Of a stretch of DNA of 64,000 bases, positions 1 through 10,774 are shown one piece after another; the stretch's first letter is position 1, and each line of letters opens with the position of its first letter. The position numbers and the translations under genes were made by a program. The stretch spans positions 62,001-126,000 of the forward strand of contig FMBT01000301.1 of the NCBI GenBank assembly GCA_900095095.1, given 5' to 3'. Origin of the DNA: Fragilariopsis cylindrus CCMP1102. Taxonomy: Eukaryota > Bacillariophyta > Bacillariophyceae > Bacillariales > Bacillariaceae. The notes beneath the pieces are model-generated. The model was not told where the DNA came from. It saw only the letters and a program-made list of their open reading frames with translations, and did not search any database.

Positions 1-127
1 TAGTAGTATTCAGCAATTCGATTCAGTATGAATGATATGCCTCTTCTTGTTATTAAAATTATTACTATTGCCGTCCTGTTGATGTAGTAGTATTCAGCAA
101 TTCGATTAAGTATGAATGATATGCCTC
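1..127. repeat. 43-bp direct repeat at window start
   Basis: A 43-base unit starting TAGTAGTATTCAGCAATTCG occupies 1-43 and recurs at 85-127 with one visible difference, giving a period of 84 bases. No gene is visible in it. It could be the edge of a longer tandem array cut by the window. Confidence 0.85.
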
Positions 128-524
128 CTTGTGGAACTGGGACTGGATGGTAATTGCTCGATTCGATTCGAATCTGCTGGTGTTGTTGTTGTTGTTGTTA
201 TCGTACTTACTGCTTTCGATGGTACTGGATGTAGTGTGAAGTAATTCGATTCGTATCGTCTATCGTTGTTGCTGTCAGATACCTGACCTTCTGGGACGAT
301 TGTTGCATTATCATTTGTTATTGTTATTGTTCCTTTTCGCCGTCGCCGCCAATGATGATGAATCAATCATTACCGTCGTCGTCGGTGAGTGATAGAGATG
401 ATGGGATAGGATAGGATGAGATGGGCAAGGATGAAGGGAGGGACAGTGTGGAGAGGTGCATCTAAAATCATACAACCCCTCCTCGCTCCGAAAATGGAAT
501 TTTCACCATTTCGCTTCCCATCTC

Positions 525-802
525 AGATATGCTGAGTAGTCAGTAGACCCAGGAAGAGTTATATAACCCCATTTGTAAAAGAATGGAACTTCTTGTGACA
601 CATAACTAATCTCCACTCCAGAATGAATGGAGAGGAGAGGAGAGGAGAGGTGCAAAATCAAACATACCAGATTGATTTGTTCTCCATTTCAATTGGTTTG
701 TTTGAGTGCCATTTTCGTTCGTTTCCCATTAGCATCGCATCGGTATAACCTCAGACATGTTCAGTACAGTAGACCCAGCCAAGAAGAGATATAGTCCCAT
801 TA
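525..802. repeat. Diverged direct repeat (two copies) upstream of the 1.1-kb gene
   Basis: The stretch around 525-575 (AGTAGACCCAGGAAGAG, then a TATAACCCCAT-like end) reappears in diverged form at about 755-802 (AGTAGACCCAGCCAAGAAGA, then TATAGTCCCAT). Both lie in the otherwise geneless 128-1085 interval. This is an old duplication of unknown role; I see no coding signal on either strand. Confidence 0.55.
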
Positions 803-1085
803 ATGTGTTGTCAAAGAATGAAATTGTTTGGCTCGTCCTAATCATGATTGACGAGTGACGACACATCATAATGATACTGTAGATACCCATTTCGATTTTC
901 GAAAAGAAAAAAAATTCGATTTTCATTTGAGTCGATTGAGTCGAGTCAGTCAGTCGAGCGATGTCGAAAAGGGTCATTATTACTGGACACTAATAAAAAA
1001 ACAATCACAATCACAATCACAATAACAACAACAACAATAAGCATACACACCCGCCACAAACTAAGCGACGTCGAAGATCGGGGTA

Positions 1086-1101
1086 ATGGACGCCAATAGA
1101 A

Positions 1102-1135
<34 letters not shown>

Positions 1136-1916
1136 ACGGAACATAAGTCACGACGATGATGAGCAGCAAGCTAAACAAGAACGAATTGATGCTGAAGCAC
1201 TGGGCAGCAGACGTCTCCGATTGATTATCAAGGTTCTTACAGGATTTGACGAATTTCCTTTTCGAACAAAGAATAAAACTAACGCATTAGTAGAAAATGT
1301 TTTTGGCAATATCCTTGCAATTCCAGGAGATGCTCACCATCAGCAGCAGCACGGAGAACTAGAACTAATGCAAGCCGACGACGATGATGATGTCATTGAT
1401 CAACGGAATAAGAGAAGACGTCTAGAATTGATCAGTACCCTTGAACAAAATAACAGAAGACGTCTAAAATTAATTACTACCCTTGAACGAGAGAGAGAAT
1501 ATTCTTCTCGTAAAAGATTTAAAATCGAAGAATTGGTTGATCCATTTCGGACATTAGTTGAAACTTTTCTTCTAAGCCTTACGGATGATGTTCATGAAAT
1601 GCTTTGTGCTAAAGAATACAATGATGTTGATACTTATCGTGGTTTAGATAGTACACGGGATACAGAAGCTGAAGTGGAAGCTATTCTACTATTATTTCCT
1701 GACGTTTTGACAAGAAGAAAACAATTGGGGCACTACATCTACGTCCCAATTCAATTACTTGCTCTAAATTTGAAGGCTGTATCGTTTGTGCCTCTTGTAG
1801 CAAGACTATCAATAGAGCTCGGCTTGTTTGAGGAACAATACCGTGGAGGATTATTAATTATAGACGCTGAACGCAACCGGTACCCATTTAATACTTTGTT
1901 AAAACCTTATGAGTAG
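1086..1916 (+). CDS. Ankyrin-like diatom family protein, N-terminal part (frameshifted gene)
   Basis: Starts at ATG 1086 after a CA-rich leader and encodes 276 residues. Residues about 9-17 are an Ala run, followed by a charged, Arg-rich helical region. From about residue 196 there is a stretch (EAILLLFPDVLTR ... IQLLALNLKAVSFVPL ... ELGLFEEQYRGGLL) that I recognise as the start of a large diatom family with degenerate ankyrin-like helical repeats. In that family this stretch continues without a break into the sequence encoded by the overlapping next frame at 1909. The last residues (LLKPYE) do not match the family. One extra base within about 1898-1908 would explain the change of frame, so this looks like the 5' half of one broken or mis-assembled gene of about 507 codons. 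Function unknown. Confidence 0.7.
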
Positions 1917-2607
1917 TAACGATGACAATTACAATCAGGAATATCACGAAAATCACGAAAATCAATATCTACAAGTTTTGATAAAATTGAGAAGAATGGA
2001 TCTTCTGAAAAAAGAAGACATTCAAAATTATGGCCTATTAAAAAATCTACGTCGTCGTCCTCCTTTTGGAAAAAAGAGATTTCGGTTCTTGATTGAATGG
2101 GATTTCTATGCATTATTACACCCCGATCAATATGGTGATTTACCACTCCATAACGCAGTATATAAATATTCTCCTTCCATTCAGTTATTCAAATTCCTAT
2201 TTGAAGCTGGAATTAGATACTTTCCGAAAAAGAAAGGAATACAGCTACTTTTCCGTAGAAATAGATTGGGTGATACACCATTCCAACATGCATGTAGAAA
2301 AATTGGACAGAAACGAGTGATAAAGGTCATAGATGGTACTCTGGGATTTTATGCAGGTGATACACCAATTAATATAACAGAGGCTTTGGTAATGGCAGCT
2401 ATTGATGAAAATATTCATTTGGATTGTGTATACTTTCTGTTACGTCGCAAACCAGATATATTACAGAAACTACTACTATCATCCACAGCGATGGCAACGG
2501 TGGTGGATAAGAACAACAACATCCTCGGCGATAAAAACAATGACAATAATGGCAATTTGGGTGGTCAAACAAAAACTAACACACAAAAAAAGCGAAAGCG
2601 CAATTGA
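1909..2607 (+). CDS. Ankyrin-like diatom family protein, C-terminal part (frameshifted gene)
   Basis: Open for 232 residues in the +1 frame relative to the preceding reading frame, which it overlaps by 8 bases. It carries the diagnostic body of the family: YLQVLIKLRRMDLLKKEDIQ, then RFRFLIEWD, GDLPLHNAV, a second repeat LGDTPFQHACRK, and DENIHLDCVYFLLRRKPD. LPLHNA and TPFQHA are ankyrin-like helix starts. The tail is Asn-rich and ends in a basic KKRKRN. The ATG at 1909 is probably internal rather than a genuine start, because family members read through from the upstream frame. Such proteins are numerous in pennate diatoms and have no assigned role. It may be a pseudogene, or a sequencing error may have split an intact gene. 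Confidence 0.7.
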   Translation: MSSNDDNYNQEYHENHENQYLQVLIKLRRMDLLKKEDIQNYGLLKNLRRRPPFGKKRFRFLIEWDFYALLHPDQYGDLPLHNAVYKYSPSIQLFKFLFEAGIRYFPKKKGIQLLFRRNRLGDTPFQHACRKIGQKRVIKVIDGTLGFYAGDTPINITEALVMAAIDENIHLDCVYFLLRRKPDILQKLLLSSTAMATVVDKNNNILGDKNNDNNGNLGGQTKTNTQKKRKRN

Positions 2608-2859
2608 ATCTTTAAGAGTAAGAAACGAACGTAGGTAACGGTGGACAGATGATAACAAAAATCTATACAATAAAATACAATACAATACAATGTAAACTTC
2701 GTGTTTACTTCCCGTCCTCGTCGAAAGAAGAGTGTCTGAATAAAATAATGCATAATGATTAAACAAACAAACAAAAAACAGTAGCACATAAGAATAGATG
2801 AATCATAATTTATATTCCAGTATCTTTTATATTATCATATAGTTCTATTACAATATTAT

Positions 2860-3003
2860 TTAAGATCGTATCTTTCGATTCCAAAAGATCGACACGATTC
2901 GGATTAAGCTTGCGTTGAGTGCTGGTCCAGATTCCAAGTTTAGGATCATTATTGCATCTAGATGGTACCATAGTATATTTGTGTGTTGCTTTTTGTACGT
3001 ACT
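2860..3003 (-). pseudogene. Decayed helicase-associated (HA) domain fragment
   Basis: On the minus strand, a short stretch reads ATHKYTMVPS, then DPKLGIWTSTQRKLN and RVDLLES. This matches the HA domain pattern (YKKxYKHTNVPxRF-xxDPxLGxWVxxQR-xxxKLxxxRxxLLxSI) that is intact twice in the gene at 10775-13123. Here the leading Trp region is not recognisable and no start or surrounding gene exists. I read it as a single-domain remnant lying convergent to the ankyrin-like gene. Confidence 0.65.
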
Positions 3004-3118
3004 CAACACAAGTGAATGAAAGATGATGAAGAAGAAGTATCCCGTAAATAATTTGCCGACTGTGAGTTGCAGTAAGTACATACGAAAAAGGAAAGAAAAG
3101 CACAAGAGAATACAGCAA

Positions 3119-4993
3119 AAAAAAAAATTGTAACGTAAATAATATAGATTAGGCCTTCTAGTTTATAGTTTAGGTACTGAATCGAATCGAATCGAATCAT
3201 TAAAATGATGCCTGCTAGTATAGAACTATTCAGTTTTTCTGGTACCGTTCACCTCCTCCTCCACCCCTTAACCCTATTTTTTATTTCTATAGGACACAAG
3301 TAATCATCGTCATCAATGCTAAGGTAACAAGACAATCTCCACCAGCTTGTTGAGATTTTCCACCGTCGCCATGTATGACGAGCACCTACATCTCCACCAG
3401 GATATCAGCAAGCAACAAATAGTGCTTATCCTACGATCATCACATCATTTTTCGTCGTCCATTGTGTAGTAACCGGTGCAAGCACGTTTCCTTCGTGTAT
3501 AAAATCCGAAGTAGACCGCACAAGATAGACTGAACCGCGTTATTATTAGGAAGAAGCATTTCATCTTCGCTGAACCAAACAAAATGGATTGCTATCAGAA
3601 GTTTCAAGCGCCTTTCCGACATATTACCTTTATTGTAAGTTAGGCGTATCTTTGTTGAGAGACATTCACTTTTTAGACGTTATTGAACGAGGTTACTTCT
3701 AGTCGTCCTTCCTTGAAACACGCACGTTGGTTTCTGACGCAACTTCTTCAATTGTAGATCCGCTTCATACTCTAATAGGAACCAGAGTGGATTCCGTGCT
3801 GTATTTTGTAAGCAGCAAGTTGTTGGAACATTGCATCCTATCTTTTATTCTGTCGTCTGGTGTATCTTGTTCTGCTTCTTACTTGCCTTTGATTTAGCAG
3901 ACGATAGATACATCGTCATCGTCGTCATCATTAAATCAACATTATTATGATCATCTTCATTGCACCTTGCTCCGCCTACCGTAGTGGGTGGCGGTCCATC
4001 CAGTTTCGATTTCATCTACTACTGTAGCAGGGAAAGTTAATACCAAGCAACACTTACGTGTACTGTATTCTTAATACTGTACGGTGCAAAATACAGTGCA
4101 AAATTATTGCATTCACCAAAGAGGAAGGTGTAATTCGATTCATTCAATCTTTAGACGTTATTAACTAGGTGACTTCTAGTTTTAAACGAAGATAGTAACC
4201 ATACTCCCATACCACACAATCAGTGTTCCTTTAGACGTTATTGACCAGGTTACTTCTAGTGTTAAAAGAAGATAGTAACCACACTCCCATCACCACACAA
4301 CAATCAGTGGTACTTGTACCACAAAATTTCCTTCCTACAGTACAAATCGACGGTACGTACAGTAAAGTTACAGTATGGAATTCTAAAGTGTGATTTAAAA
4401 ATTAGGGGGATTTTAAAAATTCACTTAATGGGGGAGAACAATAATCAATGATGGACTTGACTTCTTGACTTGATTTGAATTGACTTGACTAGTTCGATTA
4501 AGCTAGAAAAGTAGTATCATATTTAAAGGAGAATAGCGCGAGCATGTAAGCAAAGAGTATTAAGATTCTGATTCCGTCCAGTGAAGTTACTTGACCGTTT
4601 GGAAAAACCAAATCATTCTGAACATTAATTTATATACAAGTATATAGTATAATCATTCACCCTCATTTTTTCAATTTCGTTCATTGGCACCGACACGACC
4701 AATTCATTCATTGCTTGTTCATTCCATTCAGTCGTTGAATGACATCCCGGTATGCGAAAAACAAGCGATAACAGAGCAGCAGTCAGCAGCAAAAGCAGAA
4801 AAAATAAATAAATCAAACTCCACAGAAAGTAAAGTACTTACCATCGATTTGCTTTATCCATCTATCCTACCGAATACTCTACTTGTAAAGTCAAATTAAA
4901 AGTCCCTCCTCACCCCCACAACGACAACGACAACGACACAATAAACAATAACAAACAATTCAATTTAATAATTTAATTGAATACTATTGAATA
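3119..4993. other. Geneless AT-rich interval
   Basis: No convincing coding region was found. A 60-residue ATG frame at 3440-3622 (minus) has no recognisable motif. The interval holds the dispersed TTTAGACG motif described separately and scattered TACAGTAC-like runs. The last 100 bases before the Rab gene are an A-rich leader. Confidence 0.5.
3672..4309. repeat. TTTAGACGTTATT... repeat, three copies
   Basis: A motif of about 32 bases beginning TTTAGACGTTATTGA and ending GTTACTTCTAGT occurs at 3672, 4150 and 4230. The last two copies belong to an approximately 80-base tandem duplication (4150-4228 and 4230-4309) that also shares GAAGATAGTAACCA and a CCAT..CCACACAA tail. All copies lie 0.7-1.3 kb upstream of the Rab gene. 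Their role is unknown. Confidence 0.85.
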
Positions 4994-5800
4994 ATGTCCG
5001 GACGTGCTACCTCTACACCCGGTGGAAAACCACCATTATATAAAATTGTCATGTTAGGTGATTCCGGTGTCGGTAAAACATCCTTAGTGGCACGATTAAC
5101 GAATCCTGACAGACCACTCAATCATGATATTTCCGCCACGATGGGAATTGAATTTGATACACAAATGTTGGATACACCACAAGGACATAAAGTCAAAGCA
5201 CAGATTTGGGATACGGCGGGACAAGAACGTTTTGCACGTGTCTTATTGCCCACATATTTTCGAAAAGCGAAAGGTGTGATTTTAGTCTATGATATTACGA
5301 ATATTAAAAGTTTTGAATCATTATCCGAACGATGGATGACACAATTAAATGATCATTCCAATTCGGATGATTTAGCTAAATTATTAGTGGGTAATAAAAG
5401 TGATTTAACTTCGGAAAGTTCCGGTGATAATTCAAGTAGTAGTCGTGAAGTCACAGCGGAAAAAGCGATGAGTTTTTGTCAAGAATATGGAATGGAATTT
5501 TTAGAAACAAGTGCCAAATCAGGGAATAATGTCTTAACAGCTTTTGAAAAATTAATTGGTATTGTTCATGATCGTGCCTTAAATAATAATAATTCATCTA
5601 GCAGTAATAATAATAATACAACGACAAATAATAAAAACAATAGTAAATCAACATCTGGAAGTGGACAGAACAAAGGAGGTAATAATAATAATAATAAATC
5701 AGAATCATCGACTGGTGGTGGTGGTGATGATGACGGTACAGTAAATCTAAATGCTAGTGGTAATGAAGGTGGTGACGATTCTGGTGCTTGTGGATGTTAG
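4994..5800 (+). CDS. Rab-family small GTPase
   Basis: A 268-residue single-exon protein. All GTPase motifs are present: P-loop GDSGVGKTS (22-30), switch I Thr in ATMGIEF (about 48-54), WDTAGQERF (72-80), NKSD (134-137) and ETSAKS (171-176). RabF-type signatures (IGIEF-like, and the VLVYDIT-like ILVYDIT at 96-102) support Rab rather than Ras or Rho. The C-terminus GACGC fits double geranylgeranylation and membrane attachment. The protein should cycle between GTP and GDP forms and direct vesicle traffic; the subclass (Rab1/8/18-like) cannot be set by eye. Oddities are a Ser-rich insert before REVT (about 138-150) and an unusually long Asn/Ser/Gly hypervariable tail of about 70 residues. ATG 4994 follows an A/T-rich leader and lies 21 residues before the P-loop, as usual. 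Confidence 0.95.
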   Translation: MSGRATSTPGGKPPLYKIVMLGDSGVGKTSLVARLTNPDRPLNHDISATMGIEFDTQMLDTPQGHKVKAQIWDTAGQERFARVLLPTYFRKAKGVILVYDITNIKSFESLSERWMTQLNDHSNSDDLAKLLVGNKSDLTSESSGDNSSSSREVTAEKAMSFCQEYGMEFLETSAKSGNNVLTAFEKLIGIVHDRALNNNNSSSSNNNNTTTNNKNNSKSTSGSGQNKGGNNNNNKSESSTGGGGDDDGTVNLNASGNEGGDDSGACGC

Positions 5801-7283
5801 TTAGTTTTATGTTATATGTTACATTAGTTAGACGGATGTTATTGGTAGCTTTAGACGGATGGACGGATTGTCATTATGCTATTGAAATCGAAATGTAGCA
5901 ACAGCTTTACTCTAGCTTAGCTTCAACTTATTTGCTTATTATCGCGTCCGTCGTCTCTTCGTAACTCTATATCCATCATTCATTCATCCGTCTATCTATC
6001 TACTTTTCAATACACATGCACCTATCTATCAATCTATCTATCTCCCACCAAACATACAATCGAACTGAACTGAACTGAATCGAATATGAACCAGTCCATC
6101 AAGTCAGTCAATTCAAGTCATTCAGGAAAGAAATGTCGACGTTTGAATATGTTTGTTCTATATATTATATATGTATCACGGTACACACTGCACTTCACCA
6201 TACACAACTCATAACAATAACATTCCCTTTCTACAATAAATAAAATAATTTTAAACTTTACACTACTACCTACTATTACTGCTTTATTACTTCGTATGAT
6301 CGACGGACACGATACGATCGAATCGAATCAAATCGTGTGTGCTTGTACTGAAATCATTTTCCCCGCTTCGTTCGTTGTCTTTTTCTTGTTCTTCCTACTT
6401 ACGTCTTCCTAGTATCTTGCCATTCATCCCATCCATCCACTTTCACTGATGTGCAGGTTCAAGTAGTTTTATATTCAATCATCGACGTCGGATGGTACTA
6501 ATAAGTAGCGGAAGGAATTATGCACTGGATGGACCCTTCTTAAGTTCGCCGCTTGTTATTTCAATATGAATATTGATAATGCTCTACAAAGTGCACTGCT
6601 ATCTTTACAAAGAACCACCATCCTGGTCCAGTTTTGTAATGCCATTGAAAAAGCGTGCATTCCAAATTTGACCTATTTCACTATTTTTAGTGAATACTAC
6701 TACCTCTTCTTCTGTGGATGGGAGAGAGCAGTCAGGAAGGATTGATTGATTCAGTTCGACCACCATACGTACCGGATTACAGGCGATCATGTTACTAGAT
6801 TTTTATGGTGCTGGTGGTGGTCGATCGATGTAAACAGATCTTTTCTACAAGAGAAATCTTTGCTGCAGTACTATCAATACTAAGAACAATGATCAAAAGT
6901 GCATTGCAGCAAAATTTAACAGCATGCCTGCACTATTGTACAGCGACGATTGGAATCCGAAGGATGGTGGTGTATGTATGGGATGAAATTTTGGATGATC
7001 TGAAAGTTGTAGTGGATCCGTCTACGTGCAATACATAGATTTAAGCATGGTCGATTATAGAATATGGTTACAATAAGGTATATACACCAAAGTGTTCGCG
7101 TCATCTCTCCTATTCTGTCGACCAGCAGAAGAAAAAGAAGTTACATCGTATTCAGCAAGAAGGAAGGCGGCGGCAGCATCAACACCGCCACAGTGGCCTT
7201 TTGTATCGAATTATATACATTTTTCGACTCCATATGTATTGTAACATAACTAGCAGTACAATCACCTTCCTTTTTTTTCGTTT

Positions 7284-7367
7284 CCAACATCATCTGCATC
7301 TGCATCAATGTCAGCATCAGCATCAGCATCAACATCTGCATCAATGTCAACATCAACATCAGCATCG
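7284..7367. repeat. CATCAG/CATCAA/CATCTG hexamer microsatellite
   Basis: An irregular array of hexamers of the form CATCAN and CATCTG with interspersed TCAATGT units. On the opposite strand the same bases give long Met/Leu/Gln-rich shadow frames, which are a by-product of the repeat. Confidence 0.85.
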
Positions 7368-7554
7368 TTCAACTTTCGCTTCAATACCAGCATGTATCAG
7401 CATTACCATTTTTATTAATGCCAATGCGATTTTGAGACGATGCCCTTTTTGCGTCAACGCCCTTTTGTTGATTGCTGTGATCCGTATCGATGATTGTTTT
7501 GTTTGTTCCATTATTTGCGCTTTTGATTGCATTTGCTTCGCTTTGAGAATCAAT

Positions 7555-7650
7555 TCACTTAGCTTCAATTTGCTTTGATTCGATTTGCTTTGATTCGATT
7601 CTCTTTGATAAGCTTTGATAAGCTTTGATTCGATTCGATTCGATTTGACA
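7555..7650. repeat. GATTCGATTTGCTTT / GATAAGCTTT repeats
   Basis: A compound repeat of TTTGATTCGATT, TTTGCTTTGATT and TTTGATAAGC units ending in a GATTC pentamer run. GATTC pentamers like these recur throughout the window, in both orientations. Confidence 0.8.
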
Positions 7651-8293
7651 ACATGCAATTATGGCAACTATCTTGTTGTTGCTGCATTTCCCACCGCGGT
7701 ACACAATCATCGTTAATGTGTCGCCTCTAGAAGATGAAACATACTATTTTTCCTTATCTTATATAGTCTTCTTTTATTTACCTTAATACTGTAGATTCGA
7801 GATATTATATTTTCGACTGCACCACTCACTCGATACCGGTATATGTATGCAGAGACAGTCATAAAGCTGAAAATGATTAGAGATATGAATGGATGTCTAC
7901 CGAACAGAAGTACAGTAGCGATGTTAATACTAGCCTGCTGGTAGTATTATCCTAGCTGAGTGTTTGTTTTTGCGAATATATATTGATCGATTGCCACTGT
8001 TGATTGCTGTCACTGTTAGTTTGCTGTTGGTATATTGCCTGAAGGTGGTATATAATGTAACATTAGATCTTGCTGCATGTGGATGATGCTGCTAAGCTGA
8101 AGATCGCTGTCGTTGTGGTCGCTTCTGCTTACAGTACATGATTATCGATATCGCTTGCTTCTTGCTGAACCTAACAACAATAATTTTATTACTGTAACTG
8201 ATTCGATTCTTCACGTCGAAAACTTTTGAAACGTGGAAAACTAGAAATTATTTTTTATCTCGACATCGATTTGCTTTTTTATTTTCATTCTTG

Positions 8294-8307
8294 CTTGCGC
8301 GCGCAAG
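8294..8307. other. Perfect 14-bp palindrome
   Basis: CTTGCGCGCGCAAG is a perfect palindrome in very AT-rich surroundings. It could be a protein-binding site or chance. Nothing nearby assigns a role. Confidence 0.5.
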
Positions 8308-8445
8308 TCAAAATTCAAACGACCTCAAAAATCAAAAGAAAATATTTCTTGTTTGCATTATGATTGTACATCACATATAAATCATTATCTTGTCGATTGT
8401 GTAAGAATTACCACACGTGTTTGTCAAATTTTCCGTCAGTACACG

Positions 8446-8690
8446 TATCTAACTATTGAATAGTCGATATATAGCAGAATTGAAAGACGCATCTTTCTAT
8501 AATAACCGAATTTTTATAAGAGCAGTATTTGTAGCAAAAAGTAAAAATCAAATTTTCAACTACTTTTAGGATTTGGTTTCAAATATTTTGTGTTAACGAA
8601 AACAATATTCAACTTTTCTAGTTGACTCATCGTCCAAAATTCACCAATCAAACTGTTAGATAGTCTATATAGACTGAAATTGAAAGACGA
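8446..8690. repeat. Diverged repeat pair
   Basis: A segment near 8448-8490 (AACTATTGAATAGTCGATAT, then ATTGAAAGACG) is echoed near 8648-8690 (AACTGTTAGATAGTCTATAT, then ATTGAAAGACG). Both end in the same GAATTGAAAGACG-like box. Probably two old copies of a small interspersed element of unknown class. Confidence 0.5.
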
Positions 8691-9332
8691 ATTGAACTAT
8701 GCCAACCATGTGTATCAGAGTAGCAGTTCTAGGCAGCGACTTACCATCTAGCACCCATGCCTGTACAATGCCATTTGGTGATGATTCATCAGAGTTTTTA
8801 TGTTGTCACGCAACTATGACCCCCTTCTCGTGCTCCGTTGACTCTAAGTTCGAATGTTATGTCATCTTCAGTGACGATAGATACAGATTTACCTGTTTAC
8901 TGTCTTCTCAGACTGAAAATTGATGATTTGATGTCCAAATGTATTTTGTCGTAAATTCTTATTAATTTAACACATTTCGAATTGCTAGGAATTGATTGCC
9001 ACTCAAATAAATACTCGTAGCTTTTTTTCCAAATGACCAAATTCCACCGAAACTTTTTGCATCTAGTAACAGTACGAATACATATATTTCGTCTGATTAG
9101 TTTGTAGTAATTGGTCCAATATTGATGGATATTTCATACAATACATTCCCATTTTCAAGTTGATGTGAATGATTTTTTTTTTCTTCAAAATATTATTTTG
9201 CGAATATTATTATTTTGCGTCCGAATTGATGGGACGGGGGAGACAAAGGAGGGAGATAAAAATCTAATAATTTTATTCATTAAGAGGGGAAAAGTAAGAT
9301 TGAACCCACTTTCACTTTCACTTTCATTTTCA

Positions 9333-9333
<1 letters not shown>

Positions 9334-9365
<32 letters not shown>
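9334..9365. repeat. AC dinucleotide microsatellite
   Basis: About sixteen AC units, flanked by CTTTCA repeats. No coding signal. Confidence 0.95.
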
Positions 9366-9366
<1 letters not shown>

Positions 9367-10774
9367 GCACACTTACACAAAATGATGGAAGATCAGCATG
9401 GGTGATGACAAAATTATGGGTAAGCAAGCGCACTGCTGTGAAGACTAGTTTTTTCGCCAACCAAAAAATTAGGAGGATGCGATGCATGCAATTCGCGCAT
9501 TATTTTTCTTTTTTTCAATCTTATCATAAATTCCTATTAACATCATCATCATTACTATACACCTACTTCCCCCTACTTGCTGATACTGTTACTCAATACC
9601 TATACTATATTTTTTAAAACTGAAAACTTTATTTTAAATCATAATTCGAAGCTTTATCTGATTCTACCATCCGTTTTGGTGAAATCGAACAATTGAATTA
9701 TTCGATTTATGGTATGTTCTTGTGAACGTTTTTGGGACAGGACTCACCTCTTTCCAAGACTCAAAGATACGAGATCTTGTACTAGCGCTGAGAATGAATG
9801 AATCAATCAATCATCGAACTAGAACAAAAACAGAGAAAAAATCGAGAAATACAAATCATGTTCTTCGTTCTTGCTATCAAGACATCATACATAATAGTTT
9901 TATCCGAATTTTACCTTGAATCAAAACTACCTCGTATCGACTATAATTTTTTGATGAACCAAATGTGCCGCAGGCAATTTTCTATAGATATATATGGATA
10001 CTGTAGAGTCTTACGTAGAAACATTTAAAAAGTCCCGAGTTGCAGTTTTCCTTGTTAACTTCGTGACTACAAAACAAGAATAAGAAACACACCATCAAGG
10101 TGGAAATCAGCACAATCATCATCAGCTGCACAATCACAATCACAATCACAATCCCAGGACGAATAACACTACCAAGAATGAACTACTACTCTCCATATAG
10201 ACTTTTTGCTTTGTTGATTTAACTCAAAGATTTTCTTATTTATTTTATCTCATTGTATAGATAAAGTTATAGAAAATAATGGAAACCGTATGGGTGGTGA
10301 TGGATGGCGACGACGTATAGGCATGGCATGATACCATACATTCATGTCGGACTTGTATCGTCCCTTCCCTCTCAACCTCTATGTCATACGTTAGTTAACT
10401 TCATATATTATATATTTGGACTTAATACGCGGTTCGCATTAGCGGGACATAATCTTGGTAGTATCCATTGCTGATGATAGCGGTTGTCAATTACTGGTTC
10501 GCCGCAATCTAATACTGCGAAGATATCGATCCCACTATCGATCTTCTTCAATTCTCCCTGTGCATGGCTGTTGACTTGAAGTGTGCTTCTGTGATAGTAT
10601 GAAGAAGAAGAATACAGGAAGTGTGAGTATAGAGGAAGAAGGAGGATTCGGAGAGAGCGCGCTACTGTGAATGACGTAAAAAATGATACAGTATGTCAAC
10701 GTACCTAGTGGGAATTGCCCTACCGATTGCCTTCCACTTTCCTATTCCTTCACGGCGAAGGCCTTTGAGGAATT

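Larger units (their letters stand above)
5801..10774. other. Long repeat-rich interval without a convincing gene
   Basis: Nearly 5 kb. It holds the 3' region of the Rab gene, then CATCAG/CATCAA hexamer repeats, GATTCGATT repeats, an AC tract and a diverged repeat pair (listed separately). ATG frames such as 6605-6790 (minus, 61 residues) and 8699-8923 (plus, 74 residues) have no recognisable domain, and I do not call them genes. Confidence 0.45.

Noticed and set aside
6605-6790. Minus ATG frame of 61 residues (VVVFTKNSEIGQIWNARFFN)
   Set aside because: Slightly protein-like but no family recognised and no flanking support.
7201-7658. Overlapping His/Gln-rich and Met/Leu-rich frames on both strands
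   Set aside because: By-products of the CATCAG/CATCAA and GATTCG repeats.
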